Position numbers and translations under genes: made by a program. Of a stretch of DNA of 64,000 nucleotides, positions 54,241-64,000 are shown piece by piece. The stretch spans positions 16,076,001-16,140,000 of the forward strand of contig CM073545.1 of assembly GCA_037074615.1 (NCBI GenBank). Direction: 5' to 3'. Numbering within the stretch: position 1 is the stretch's first letter; each line of letters begins with the position of its first letter. The DNA is from Leucaena leucocephala (Eukaryota > Streptophyta > Magnoliopsida > Fabales > Fabaceae). Below the pieces are notes generated by a model. It searched no databases. It saw only the letters and a program-made list of their open reading frames with translations, and had not been told where the DNA came from.

Positions 54241-57200
54241 ATGATGTCAAGGTCGTATACAAATCTTCTTGATTTGGCTTCAGGGAATTTCCCAGTAATG
54301 GGCAAGGAATCTAAGGAACGAAGGAGGATGCCAAGGGCTATGAGTGTTCCTGGGATGATCTCAGAACTTGATGATACTCTCAGTGTTTCTTCTGATAATC
54401 CATCAGCTGCTTCCAATGATCGGATTATCATTGTTGCAAATCAGCTTCCTTTGAAAGGAAAGCGAAAAGATGACAACAAAGGATGGAGTTTCAGTTGGAA
54501 TGAGGATTCATTGCTTTTACAACTAAAGGATGGTTTTCCGGAAGATACGGAGGTTCTTTATGTTGGGTCACTGCGGGTTGATGTTGATCCTGCTGAACAG
54601 GATGATGTATCACAGTATTTGTTAGAAAAATTCAACTGTGTTCCTACTTTTCTGCCCCCTGATGTACTGGAAAGATTTTATGATGGATTTTGCAAACGGC
54701 AGTTATGGCCACTGTTTCACTACATGTTACCACTTTCAACTGATAAAACCCAGCGCTTTGACCGCTCTTATTGGGAAGCCTATGTGTTGGCAAATAAACT
54801 TTTCTTTCAGAAGGTAGTTGAAATAATTAGCCCAGAGGATGATTATATTTGGATTCATGATTACCATCTGATGGTTCTGCCCACCTTTATAAGGAGGCGC
54901 TTTAACAGGGTCAAAATGGGATTTTTCCTTCATAGTCCCTTTCCATCATCAGAGATATACAAGACTCTTCCTGTGAGGGAAGAGATACTAAAAGCTTTGC
55001 TTAACTCTGATATCATTGGTTTTCACACCTTTGATTATGCTCGCCATTTCCTTTCTTGTTGCAGTCGAATGTTGGGCCTGGAGTATCAGTCAAAGAGGGG
55101 CTACTTAGGATTGGAATATTATGGAAGGACTATCAGTATAAAGATTATGCCAGTAGGAGTTCACATGGGTCGAATTGAATCAGTTATGAAAATGACAGAT
55201 GAGGAGAGTAAGCTTAGGGAACTCAAACAAAAATATAAAGGAAAAACAGTGCTGCTTGGTGTTGATGATCTGGACATTTTTAAAGGAATTAATTTGAAGA
55301 TTTTGGCTATGGAGCAGATGCTCATACAACATCCTAAATGGCAAGGAAGAGCAGTGCTGATACAGATTGTAAATCCACCTAGGGGCAGAGGGATACATCT
55401 AGATGAAATCCGAGATGAGATACAAGAATGCTGCAGCAGGATCAACAGAGCATTTGGGCGGCCTGGTTACCAACCAATTGTTTTTATTGATAGATCAGTT
55501 CCAATTACTGAAAAAGTTGCATATTACAGGATTGCTGAGTGTGTAGTTGTTACAGCTGTAAGGGATGGAATGAACCTAACTCCTTATGAATATATTGCTT
55601 GTAGACAGGGAATATCTGATTCCGAGTCATGTTCTGATGTTAGTGGATTGAAGAAGAGTATGCTTGTAATATCAGAATTTATTGGGTGTTCTCCATCACT
55701 TAGTGGGGCTATCCGTGTCAACCCCTGGAACATTGAAACAACTGCAGAAGCCATGAATGAGGCCATCTCAATGAGTGATGAAGAGAAACAGTTGCGGCAT
55801 GAAAAGCATTATCGGTATGTTAGCACTCACGATGTGGCTTATTGGTCACGCAGTTTCTTGCAAGATATGGAGAGGGCTTGCGAAGACCTTCTGAGGAAAA
55901 TATGTTGGGGAATAGGGCTTAGTTTTGGATTCAGAGTTGTGGCACTTGACCCCAATTTTAGAAAGCTCTCAATCGATGCTATAGTCTCAGCTTACAAGAG
56001 GGCAAGGAGCAGGGCCATTTTGTTGGATTACGATGGTACTGTAATGCCGCAGACCTCCATTAGTAAGAGTCCTAATCAGGAGGTCATCTCCACCTTGAAC
56101 ACGCTATGTGCAGACCCCAAAAATGCAGTTTTCATTGTTAGTGGAAGGGGGAGGGATAGCTTAAGCAAGTGGTTTACTCCCTGTGAGAAGCTTGGTATTG
56201 CAGCAGAACATGGGTACTTCTTGAGGTGTGATATCTTTCTCCCTATCTCTTCGTGTGCATGCTCGCATGTGCTTTGTAGAGATGTAGTCATGTATGCATT
56301 AGGAAGCTAGGATATGCTGTGTCATTTTATTGTGTAGCATTATTTTTCATTACAATAATTTTCCTTAGATTACTTATTGCATGAACATCATGAAACGTGC
56401 GTTCATTTAGACTGACAGTGGTACAAATCCTTTGGTCTATTGAATTTACTACACAATTTTGTGCCTTGATCTCTATTTTGCAGACTTACCCTTGGACACT
56501 CTTAAAGTAGGTAGAAAAATTGAAAATTTTTAAATACTACGTTCTGTTATGGATTTGATTGAGCACAAATTTGATGTAAAGTAATTTGGTGAATCAACTG
56601 GACAGCTTTGCACATTCCTAAAACTTGGCCATTCTTCCATTCCTCAGTTGCTCATATTTATAAAATTTGATCTTGTTTTCAGATGGCCTCAAAGTGAAGA
56701 ATGGGAAATTTGCGGTAAGAGCTCCGAATTTACATGGATGCAGATTGCTGAACCTGTAATGAAACAATATACAGAAGCAACTGATGGTTCTGGCATTGAA
56801 AAAAAGGAAAGTGCTTTAGTCTGGCAATATAGGGATGCAGACCTTGGTTTTGGATCTTCTCAGGCTAAGGAAATGTTAGATCATCTCGAGGGTGTTTTGG
56901 CCAATGAGCCTGTTGCTGTGAAGAGTGGTCAGTTCATTGTTGAAGTAAAGCCCCAGGTATATATGATTTAATATTTCAATCTATTAAGATGAATAGCTGT
57001 TCTGCATTATACAGGGAAGAACTCATCCTCGTGTGATTATGTTTTTCTGGGTCTATTTTGCAGGATGTGAGCAAAGGATTAGTTGCAGAAAAGATCTTTT
57101 CAACAATGGATGAAAGAGGTAGACAAGCTGACTTTGTGCTGTGTGTTGGTGATGACAGATCAGATGAGGACATGTTTGAAATAATTAGTGCTGGAATGCC

Positions 57201-57297
57201 AAGAAATATTCTTTCTGCCAACTGTTCAGTATATGCTTGCACGGTTGACAAAAACCCAGCAAAGCGAAGTATTATGTGGATGATACTACTGAAGTAA
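54241..57297 (+). CDS. TPS7: Class II trehalose-phosphate synthase/phosphatase-like protein (TPS7-like)
   Basis: Exons are 54241-56225, 56683-56956 and 57064-57297; 830 aa as read. The short N-terminus (MMSRSYTNLLDLASGNFPVM) is that of TPS7 and close relatives. The GT20 synthase-like domain spans about 60-545 (IWIHDYHLMVLPTF, HSPFPSSEIY, GFHTFDYARHFLSCCSRMLG, RDGMNLTPYEY). The HAD phosphatase-like domain spans about 590-800, with DYDGT (596-600), SGRGRDSL and GDDRSDEDMF (from residue 782). Class II proteins mostly lack enzyme activity and are thought to act as sugar-status regulators, partly through SnRK1; that is family knowledge. The end is odd: a one-base loss near 57259 changes frame after NPA, so the protein stops at 57297 with an unrelated tail. 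The other frame continues TAT-TAT-GTG to a family-like end at 57350. Confidence 0.93.
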
Positions 57298-57359
57298 TAA
57301 GCATGCTAGAATCTTTGGCTGAAGAGTCAGAGGAGGATAAAAGCCCTTGAAAAAAGAAG

Positions 57360-58465
57360 AAAAAGCATCTTCCAGATTTTGATGTTGTTGTTGATGATGA
57401 TTCTTTTTCCCTCAGTGGAATTGTAATATTCTTCCTCATGAAAAGCATCTTCCAACTTGTGGGGTGGTTGCACAGTATGGTGGTTCCGTAGGAATTTCCT
57501 AATTCTCTCTCTTTTTTTCTTCCATCAATATTACACAGTTTTGGAAGAAGCCCTCCAGTATTATATTCGTATATCTTCATTGATGATGACCTTAGTTCCC
57601 AAGGAGAAGAAAGATGTTGATTTGTTTTTTTTTTTTCTTTTCCTTTTTTTAACTATATATATTCTGTAAAAAAAGGAAGAAGAAATTTGTAAACAATTGT
57701 CTCGCAACAGTTTTCAAATTTGCTTTCGGAGTACAGTACTGAAGTGTATGGGCACTTTAATTCTTTCTGTGATAGGTATTTTTTGTAAATTTTCTAGCAA
57801 CATTTTAAAATCATTTCATTTGCTTGATAGTATGAATTCAATTTTCTTTTCTTCTGTTACTGTATACCAAACAAATGATACGAAAAAAATATTTGGACTA
57901 AAGAAAAAGAATATGAATAAGATGGTAAACTCTCAAAGAACTTCATTTTTATTTATTGTTATTGCTTGAAATAGAAAGACATTTTTATGATAAAAATTTA
58001 CTTCTATTGACAAAAAGTCCAGAAGCATGTTAATTTTCTGTGAGCCATCTTTTGTCAACCAAACAATAGGCCAAACCAGTCTCATTATTTCTAGGAAAAA
58101 TTATAATTAAAAAAATATAAATTAAAAAATTATATCAAAGTGAAAATCATAATCTTAAAAGGAAATCAATAATAAGCACTTAAGTCTTTAAAAATAATCA
58201 TAATTTATCCAACCAACCTGCTGTTGTATCTAGAGCAGATATTTTCTGACATTATTTTAGTTTTGAACTATTTAAAAAAAAATAGTAAAAAAACTTTAAA
58301 AAATAATAAATATTAAAATAAAATATTGAGTTATCAATATTTCATCTATAGTTAATAAAACTTAATTTTTTTATTATTTATCTTTTTCTTCCCCTAAAAA
58401 AACGAAAGCCATGCGACGAACCATATATATTCACGCTAAGAACCTTATCCTTTACTCACTCTGGC
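57360..58465. other. Intergenic, TPS 3' region and promoter of the next gene
   Basis: The first few hundred bases are probably the TPS 3' untranslated region; a duplicated GAAAAGCATCTTCCA motif is seen at about 57361 and 57440. The right part holds an ATATATATTC box 40 bp before the next gene. Nothing else recognised. Confidence 0.5.
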
Positions 58466-58471
58466 TCTGGC

Positions 58472-59107
58472 ATGGCTTCCATAACCGTTCAATTCTTGTC
58501 ATCCCCTTCTCGTCTTCATCATCATCTAACCCATTTCAATCCAAATAAAGCTCCTCAATTCCTCATTCAAATCCAACCCAGAAAGCAACTTCCCATCAAA
58601 TGCTCTGCTTCAGACTTCCCTACCCCAGATTCCACCTCCAGCACACTGAACGACCCTGAAACATTCCCAATTGAGAAGAGAAGAAGATCTGATATCCTCA
58701 GAGAAAGAAGAAAGCAAAGTTCAGAGCTTTCAAAGGCAGAGCCACCAAACTTTGAAATTGGATGGAAGAGAACAAAAGAGATCAAACTTGAGAAACCAAT
58801 AGGGTATGTGATTGCAGATTTATTGGAGAAGCTTGAGGGTTTGATGGGGAAGGAGTTCGGGTCAACAGAGCTTCTTGCAAAAGCAGGGGAGATAGTTGCA
58901 GAGAGAGCAAGAGAGGAAGCAGAGGTTCTGAGAGATGAAGGGAAGGTGGGAGAGAGAATGGTGACTGAGCTTTTTAGGGTATTGAAGCTTTTGGAGATGG
59001 ATTTGGCTATGGTGAAGGCTGCTGTGAAGGAGGAGACTGTAACTGAGAGGCTTGAACAGGCCAAGGCTAGGTGCAGGCAAGCCATTCTTGTTGCTTACTC
59101 TTTCTAA
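58472..59107 (+). CDS. Uncharacterised plastid-targeted protein
   Basis: One exon, 211 aa. The first 45 or so residues are rich in Ser, Pro, His, Arg and Lys and lack acidic residues, like a chloroplast transit peptide; a plausible cleavage site is near IKCSAS. A basic segment (EKRRRSDILRERRKQSSEL) follows, then EIGWKRTKEIKLEKPIGYVI. A long helical C-terminal part has heptad-like spacing and many Glu, Ala, Lys and Arg (AERAREEAEVLRDEGKVGERM, MDLAMVKAAVKEETVTERLE), predicting a coiled coil. I recognise a conserved plant-only look but no named family. A TATA-like box lies just upstream. Start choice is clear: first Met, preceded by an in-frame stop. Confidence 0.85.
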   Translation: MASITVQFLSSPSRLHHHLTHFNPNKAPQFLIQIQPRKQLPIKCSASDFPTPDSTSSTLNDPETFPIEKRRRSDILRERRKQSSELSKAEPPNFEIGWKRTKEIKLEKPIGYVIADLLEKLEGLMGKEFGSTELLAKAGEIVAERAREEAEVLRDEGKVGERMVTELFRVLKLLEMDLAMVKAAVKEETVTERLEQAKARCRQAILVAYSF

Positions 59108-59109
59108 AA

Positions 59110-59880
59110 ATGATCTTTTTTTTTTTTTTTTACTTTTCCCTTTTCAGCTTTTCAGGGTAATATGATGATGGAGAATACTATAGTGTAGTGATGATTTCTC
59201 CAGAAAAACAAAAAGCTTTGGTCTAATGTGGATTAAAATATTTTCCAATTTTTTCTCTTTATTTTTTGATATTCGGAAGTTAATAAATTTCATGCTAACT
59301 CTAAATTCTGACTTGGAAAAGTTGTATAGCGTTGTTTAAATAATTCTAATAGGATTAAACTAAAATCTGAGATTCATTGGAAGATAGTGATAATTTTTAA
59401 CAATAACCTATTTTTATTTAATCGTTTTGGTAGTCACCGTAAAAAATTATTTGGATTTGCTTATATACGAAACAAATCGTTAACATGGAAAATGTGATAC
59501 TTAATATAAAAATTATTTAATTTTTTATATAAATTAATAAATTTAAATAAATTAAATAATTATTATTAAATTTAACTCTTAAAAATATTATATAATTTTT
59601 AATTTATTTAAATTTATTAATTAATTATTATATTAGTTATAATTAACTAATTTATTTAATTTTATTAATTTATAAAAAATTAAATAATTTTATATTAAGA
59701 GCCGGGAATTGATGTTTTTTAAAGTGAAAACTGAATAATATAAATATAAATACATTTTCTGAATGGAATCAAACTACATCTCTAAAAGCATCATACCCAC
59801 GGATTCATATTATCTAATTGAAAAATGTTTGCTACAATCGTGTAACACATTTCTTAACTGGTCTACAAAATTACCCCGAT
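59110..59880. other. AT-rich intergenic, no gene seen
   Basis: Between two convergent genes. A T-run of about 20 lies at 59116-59134. No feature recognised beyond 3' untranslated sequence. Confidence 0.5.
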
Positions 59881-59882
59881 TC

Positions 59883-62800
59883 TTAATCACATAAATCTTC
59901 ATCCTTTTCTTTCTTATCCATTTTCTTTGTAAGTTTATCCAACGCAGCAAGATCATCGTATGTTTTTTTGACATTCTTTGACGATACGACGAAATCAGGA
60001 TAATCTTTTCTTGAGTATAAAACGGGCAGATTTATAATCTTCTGCAACCAAAAGAGCTCGATACATTGCCGTGAAGAAAGTCCAGACCTTGCCACAAGCA
60101 GTTAGAAGAAAGTCCAGACATTGCCACAAGCTCGATACATTTCCAAATTTTACGAATGTTCTGCAAATCTTTGGCATTGGCACAAGCAGTTAGAAGAAAG
60201 TCCAGACATTGCCGTGAAGGCACAATGCCAAGCACTTTCCTGATCAGCCGATAAAGCTCTAGGCCAAACTCCAAATGCGTGGACTCTGATGATGCAATTG
60301 TAGAAAACACCTAGACATACATACATACATACATACATACATACATACATACATACATACATACATACATACATACATACATACATACATACATACATAC
60401 ATACATACATACATACATACATACATACATACATACATACATACATACATACATACATACATACATACATACATCCATGCATCCATGCATGCATGCATGC
60501 ATGCAATTAGTGGTGGAACAAACATAATGATGAAGAAAGGTAAAAAGAAGCCTGAATTTCGCAGTACATGAAAAAATATTCCAACATATACAGTTGTCCA
60601 GCCTATCCAATAAAAATAACAAACCACATTAGTAACCCAACATATTAAAGTTTTCTCATAATATTGAAGCTAGCTCTGTAAACATTAATCTGTGAGAAAT
60701 GGAGCCAACCTGATCCAAGAGAACTTCCATGAGTAGTTCGTTATCCTGAATTTTATCATTGAGTTGCTTGATCAAGTCAACAGCAGAACTGATCCAACAT
60801 ACAACTGAGTGTAAGCAATTTGCAGAATATAGTTCATGTCTGGACAAAAATTTTGTAGGAGAACAGATATCAAACCTTAAATGCTTGTTCTCAACACAAA
60901 ACCTAATAATTCTAAAGCAACCATCTACCCAATAGTCTGGATCAGTCAACTCATTAAGTAGCAGAAACAATCTATCCAACTCCCCATCAGATTTGATGTG
61001 CCCCTCCTATAAATATCCAATAATTTGATTATAACAACATGTAAGGGAGAAACTATACAAGTTGAAAATATATTATTCTTACAATAAGACTTATAACAGC
61101 TTTTGGCTCCAGATCGTTTCCAGATTCCTTGATTTCCTCGTAAATATGAATAGAATCCGACAATTGCCCATGTATTGCAAGAGTTGAGAGAAGAGCACAT
61201 TTGATTTCATTTAAGGCGCTCTTTGCAGGAATGGCTGGATCTAAGATCACCTGAAACATGAATGATTAGATAGTGACGTAACAAGTGCTTTATGCAAATA
61301 ATATAAAGATCATATGTTCAAATAATAATATTAACATAAAATAATCACAATGCTGTGCCCATCAATTTTAAATTTCCTGCTGCAGAACTAAATACCAAAC
61401 AGGAAGGTAACTCCAACCTCAACTTACATGCATGAGTTTAAATGGCTAGATATATCATGCTTTCAGAACGCTTCTTTATCTCTTTTGGTTTTGGATCAGT
61501 CAGTGGTATGTGGTGCTTGAAGCCAATGTAATAATGACAGGTCTACGTGTAATCATTCATTAACACAAGTTCAACTGGCTACGTATTTCATGCATAATGC
61601 ATCTATGTTCCTATTTGTTCAGGAGAATCCAAACAAGCTATTTGTTCAGGCATAATTAAAATCAAGCAAAGAACACAATAGCAGAGACATGATATGTACA
61701 CAGAGAGTAGGCACTAAACAGGTCAGCAAGTTGGAATCCAAATACAATTTGAAGGCAGTTCCAGCGATGTGGACACTATTTTCACTATTTGTAAGTAGCA
61801 TGAATTTTCCAATATAAAAAATGATAAATTCAAAATTGCTTTTAATGCTTTATATGCCAATATATAGAGAAACAGTGGAAGTTAACAAATCAACAATAAT
61901 TTTGAAGGAGGATGAAAAATCACTTGAGAGGGCAGTTCATGCTCAATTATCTGAAAGAAGTATGTAAGAAATTATTGACACAGCTGATCCCAACATACCT
62001 TGGTTATATCCTCCTCGGTTTTAGAGTTGCCAATCAAATGGTTGAAAGTACCTGAATCAGGCTTGATATTGGCATCTTTCATGCGCCCAAGGACCCTCAA
62101 AGCATCATTAACGTTTTTCTGCAAAATTTCAGAAAAAGGCGAGAAGAGGAATGCATGAATTGAAACATGTGCTTAATCTTACCCTTATTCCTCTTAAGAT
62201 GCTATATCAACAAGACTAGGTACATAAAATTATTATGATAATCAGGGCTTACCATTCACGGCAGTCACATTTCAACGAATCCATCATCTATAGAAACCAT
62301 TTTTATATTTTTGCAGTGCCAGGATGAGTTTAAGTTGAAAGCCATCCATGGTCACAAATAAAGTATATGGAGATAGGTCTCAACATAGAAAACAAATAGA
62401 TACTTCCATATTATATGGTATTGAGATTTATTTCAACCGGATTTACAGGGTAAACAGAAATGAAGCCTCCATAATACCTCAAAGACACACACATTGCTAC
62501 AACAGATATTTGCAATTTAGAAGGTCTGAAAGATGAAGTGAAAAGTATCTTTATAAGCAAATAACGTTACCTCTCTAAAATATCCAGCCACAATAGCATT
62601 GTACATGGTAGACGTAGGCTTCACATTCATTGCTTCCAAATTATCAAGCATCTTATCTGCACTTTCAAACTGCATTAGAAGCAAATATCTAAGTGCGCCG
62701 CACCATTGGCCTTTACAGAAAGTTATTCTCCAAACCAAAAACATAATAATATTTAGTAAAGTCTGGTTAAGAAAAGGTGGAAAACAAATGCACAAAAGCA

Positions 62801-63725
62801 TTTAAATCATAAATGAATTAGTTACAACTTACATCTTTCATCCTGGAGCCCAAGTTTATCATACACCTGAATGTTTCACAATTTGCCTTCAAAATGTAGT
62901 GAGATACTATGGAATAGATCCAGTGGACCTTGGACAAAAGAAATAGAATACAAACCAGATATAAGTCACAACACAAAGGAAAAACAAGGAAGTTGTAGTT
63001 TGGAGGAAGATGCATCATACCAAATTATATTCACATGTTTGTTCTCATGATTGGTTGGTCCAAGTAGTTGGCAATGCAAAAGGAGGCCAACAAGATTTAC
63101 GGACCAATCCAACATCCTATAGAACGGGAAGCTGATTATAGCCAGCGGAGAACAAAATGGTTCAACTAGGTTTACATCCCTTGAAAGCTGGCAGGTCATT
63201 ATTATGAGAAATATGAAGCAGTTGTTAAATTGATTTGACATTTAAGCTAAGCGTAGCAGCATTGATTTAAAAATCATATCCTGCAAAAATTTTAAAGAAA
63301 GCAGAGCCACAGGTCTCATTGGAAGAAGTTCTTTGTTACTATCAAAAACTTGAAATCCAAAAAGTGCAGGTTATACCTCAAGCAAGTCACAGGCATACAT
63401 AATGAACTTCTCGTATGATGATGATAAGTTGAAAATTCCAGTTTTTGGTGCAAATCCTTGAATTTCAAGATGGCATCCTCAACCTTTCGCAGAACCAATA
63501 GCACACATTTGCACACTAATAAAGCTGAAGAATATAACATTTTTCTTCATAATAGGCAGCGGAAAAAAAAGAAGAAGCAACAACTATAGGCAACTATTTG
63601 TAAAGCAACATGGATGAGCTAAAGCAACTGATATCTATTAAGGGTATTAAGAAAGTAACTACCCACGACAAAAACTTTTTAGCAGAAACAGTCCCTCTTG
63701 CAAGACATGTTTCAGCAGTACAAAG
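59883..63725 (-). pseudogene. Pentatricopeptide repeat (PPR) gene, decaying and partial
   Basis: PPR proteins bind organellar RNA. Recognisable exons on the minus strand: 63725-63663, 63483-63377, 62928-62833, 62669-62571, 62118-61999, 61250-61083, 61006-60876, 60788-60710 and 60310 to about 60020; more may lie beyond the window end. From 62928 to 60137 phases agree and repeats read well (for example MKDANIKPDSGTFNHLIGNS, LEAMNVKPTSTMYNAIVAGY). Damage: exon 63483-63377 lacks one base (LEFS, then LSSSYEKFIMYACDLLE in another frame). I cannot find an expected exon before 62928. The last exon is scrambled by short duplications (60060-60215) and shifts frame again near 60005, after MYRALLVAEDYKSARFILKK, to KDYPDFVVSSKNVKKTYDDL. 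A relic or a shortened allele is likely. Confidence 0.7.
60313..60505. repeat. (ACAT)n tetranucleotide microsatellite with a degenerate (ATGC)n edge
   Basis: About 160 bp of perfect ACAT units followed by about 30 bp of CATC/CATG units. It lies in an intron of the PPR gene. On the minus strand it reads (TATG)n up to CTAG at the acceptor of the exon starting at 60310. The long MYVC-repeat ORFs here are artefacts of the array. Confidence 0.97.
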
Positions 63726-64000
63726 CTGAGCAAAAGGGAATACACATGAAACACAGTTCAAAGACAAAAATAACATACACATAGAATTCCTTTGTTCATC
63801 TAAAGAGTGTTCTCTAAATCCTTCATTCCTCTAGAAATTTCAAAATCATTGATACATTATTTCTTATATGCTAATACAAACTAGTAAAAATTACACAATA
63901 GCCCCTTAAACATACAACATAGTTCGTTCCTTCATTTCTCATTGTTTTAGAGCTGCACTTAACTGCATAATCAATCAAGTCTCTGGAGCCCTCAATCCAT

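Noticed and set aside
55161..55445. 94-aa minus-strand ORF inside the TPS gene
   Set aside because: Shadow of the conserved synthase-domain coding sequence.
57697..57969. 90-aa ORF after the TPS gene
   Set aside because: Phe/Ser/Asn-rich translation of AT-rich 3' sequence without any motif.
58567..59085. 172-aa minus-strand ORF opposite the plastid protein gene
   Set aside because: Long only because the plus-strand gene is rich in Glu, Lys and Ala codons; the plus frame has transit-peptide and helix structure.
60313..60505. CRISPR-like array
   Set aside because: It is a simple 4-bp repeat with no spacers, in a plant intron.
60150..60627. Overlapping minus-strand ORFs rich in MYVC repeats
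   Set aside because: They are translations of the (ACAT)n microsatellite; the true exon at 60310 uses another context and the array is intronic.

Overview
The window is nuclear DNA of a flowering plant, most likely a eudicot. It is AT-rich, its genes have several exons with GT-AG introns, and its families are plant-specific: an S-domain receptor kinase, a group IIe WRKY factor, DUF538, a class II trehalose-6-phosphate synthase, a RABA GTPase and plastid-targeted proteins. No species can be named from the sequence alone. Exon joins were worked out by eye from splice sites, reading phase and family motifs. Where a gene is called intact, all joins are in phase and the ends are a Met codon and a stop.

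Layout, left to right. 0-5 kb: end of a SINE-like repeat, a 3-exon dUTPase (+), then a complete 7-exon G-type lectin receptor kinase (-). 5-12.2 kb: gene-poor AT-rich DNA with a Stowaway-like MITE and copies of two dispersed repeats. 12.4-13.6 kb: a DUF538 secreted protein (+). 13.7-20.3 kb: repeats and relics. 20.4-22.4 kb: a 4-exon unknown protein with a C-terminal hydrophobic tail (+). 23.6-24.7 kb: a decayed LINE 3' end. 25.7-28.0 kb: a hAT-type MITE with a perfect 8-bp target duplication, directly upstream of a broken papain-like protease gene (+). 29.5-34.3 kb: a 9-exon plastid J-domain/ferredoxin protein (+). 38.5-39.0 kb: a DUF1685-like pseudogene (-). 43.0-45.0 kb: a WRKY IIe gene (+), followed by a tRNA-derived SINE. 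46.5-49.0 kb: a RABA1 GTPase (-). 50.9-51.15 kb: a U4 snRNA gene with complete plant snRNA promoter signals (+). 54.2-57.3 kb: a TPS7-like class II TPS (+) with a late frameshift. 58.5-59.1 kb: a single-exon plastid protein (+). 59.9 kb to the end: a decaying PPR gene (-) with a long tetranucleotide array in one intron.

The genes are independent housekeeping, signalling and regulatory loci, not a pathway cluster. I see no undescribed multi-gene system. The unusual content is a U4 gene that an ORF-only annotation would miss, a new transposon/promoter arrangement at a protease pseudogene, a LINE relic whose stop codons mostly replace tryptophan, templated-looking duplications that scramble the end of a PPR gene, and a one-base frameshift near the end of the TPS gene.
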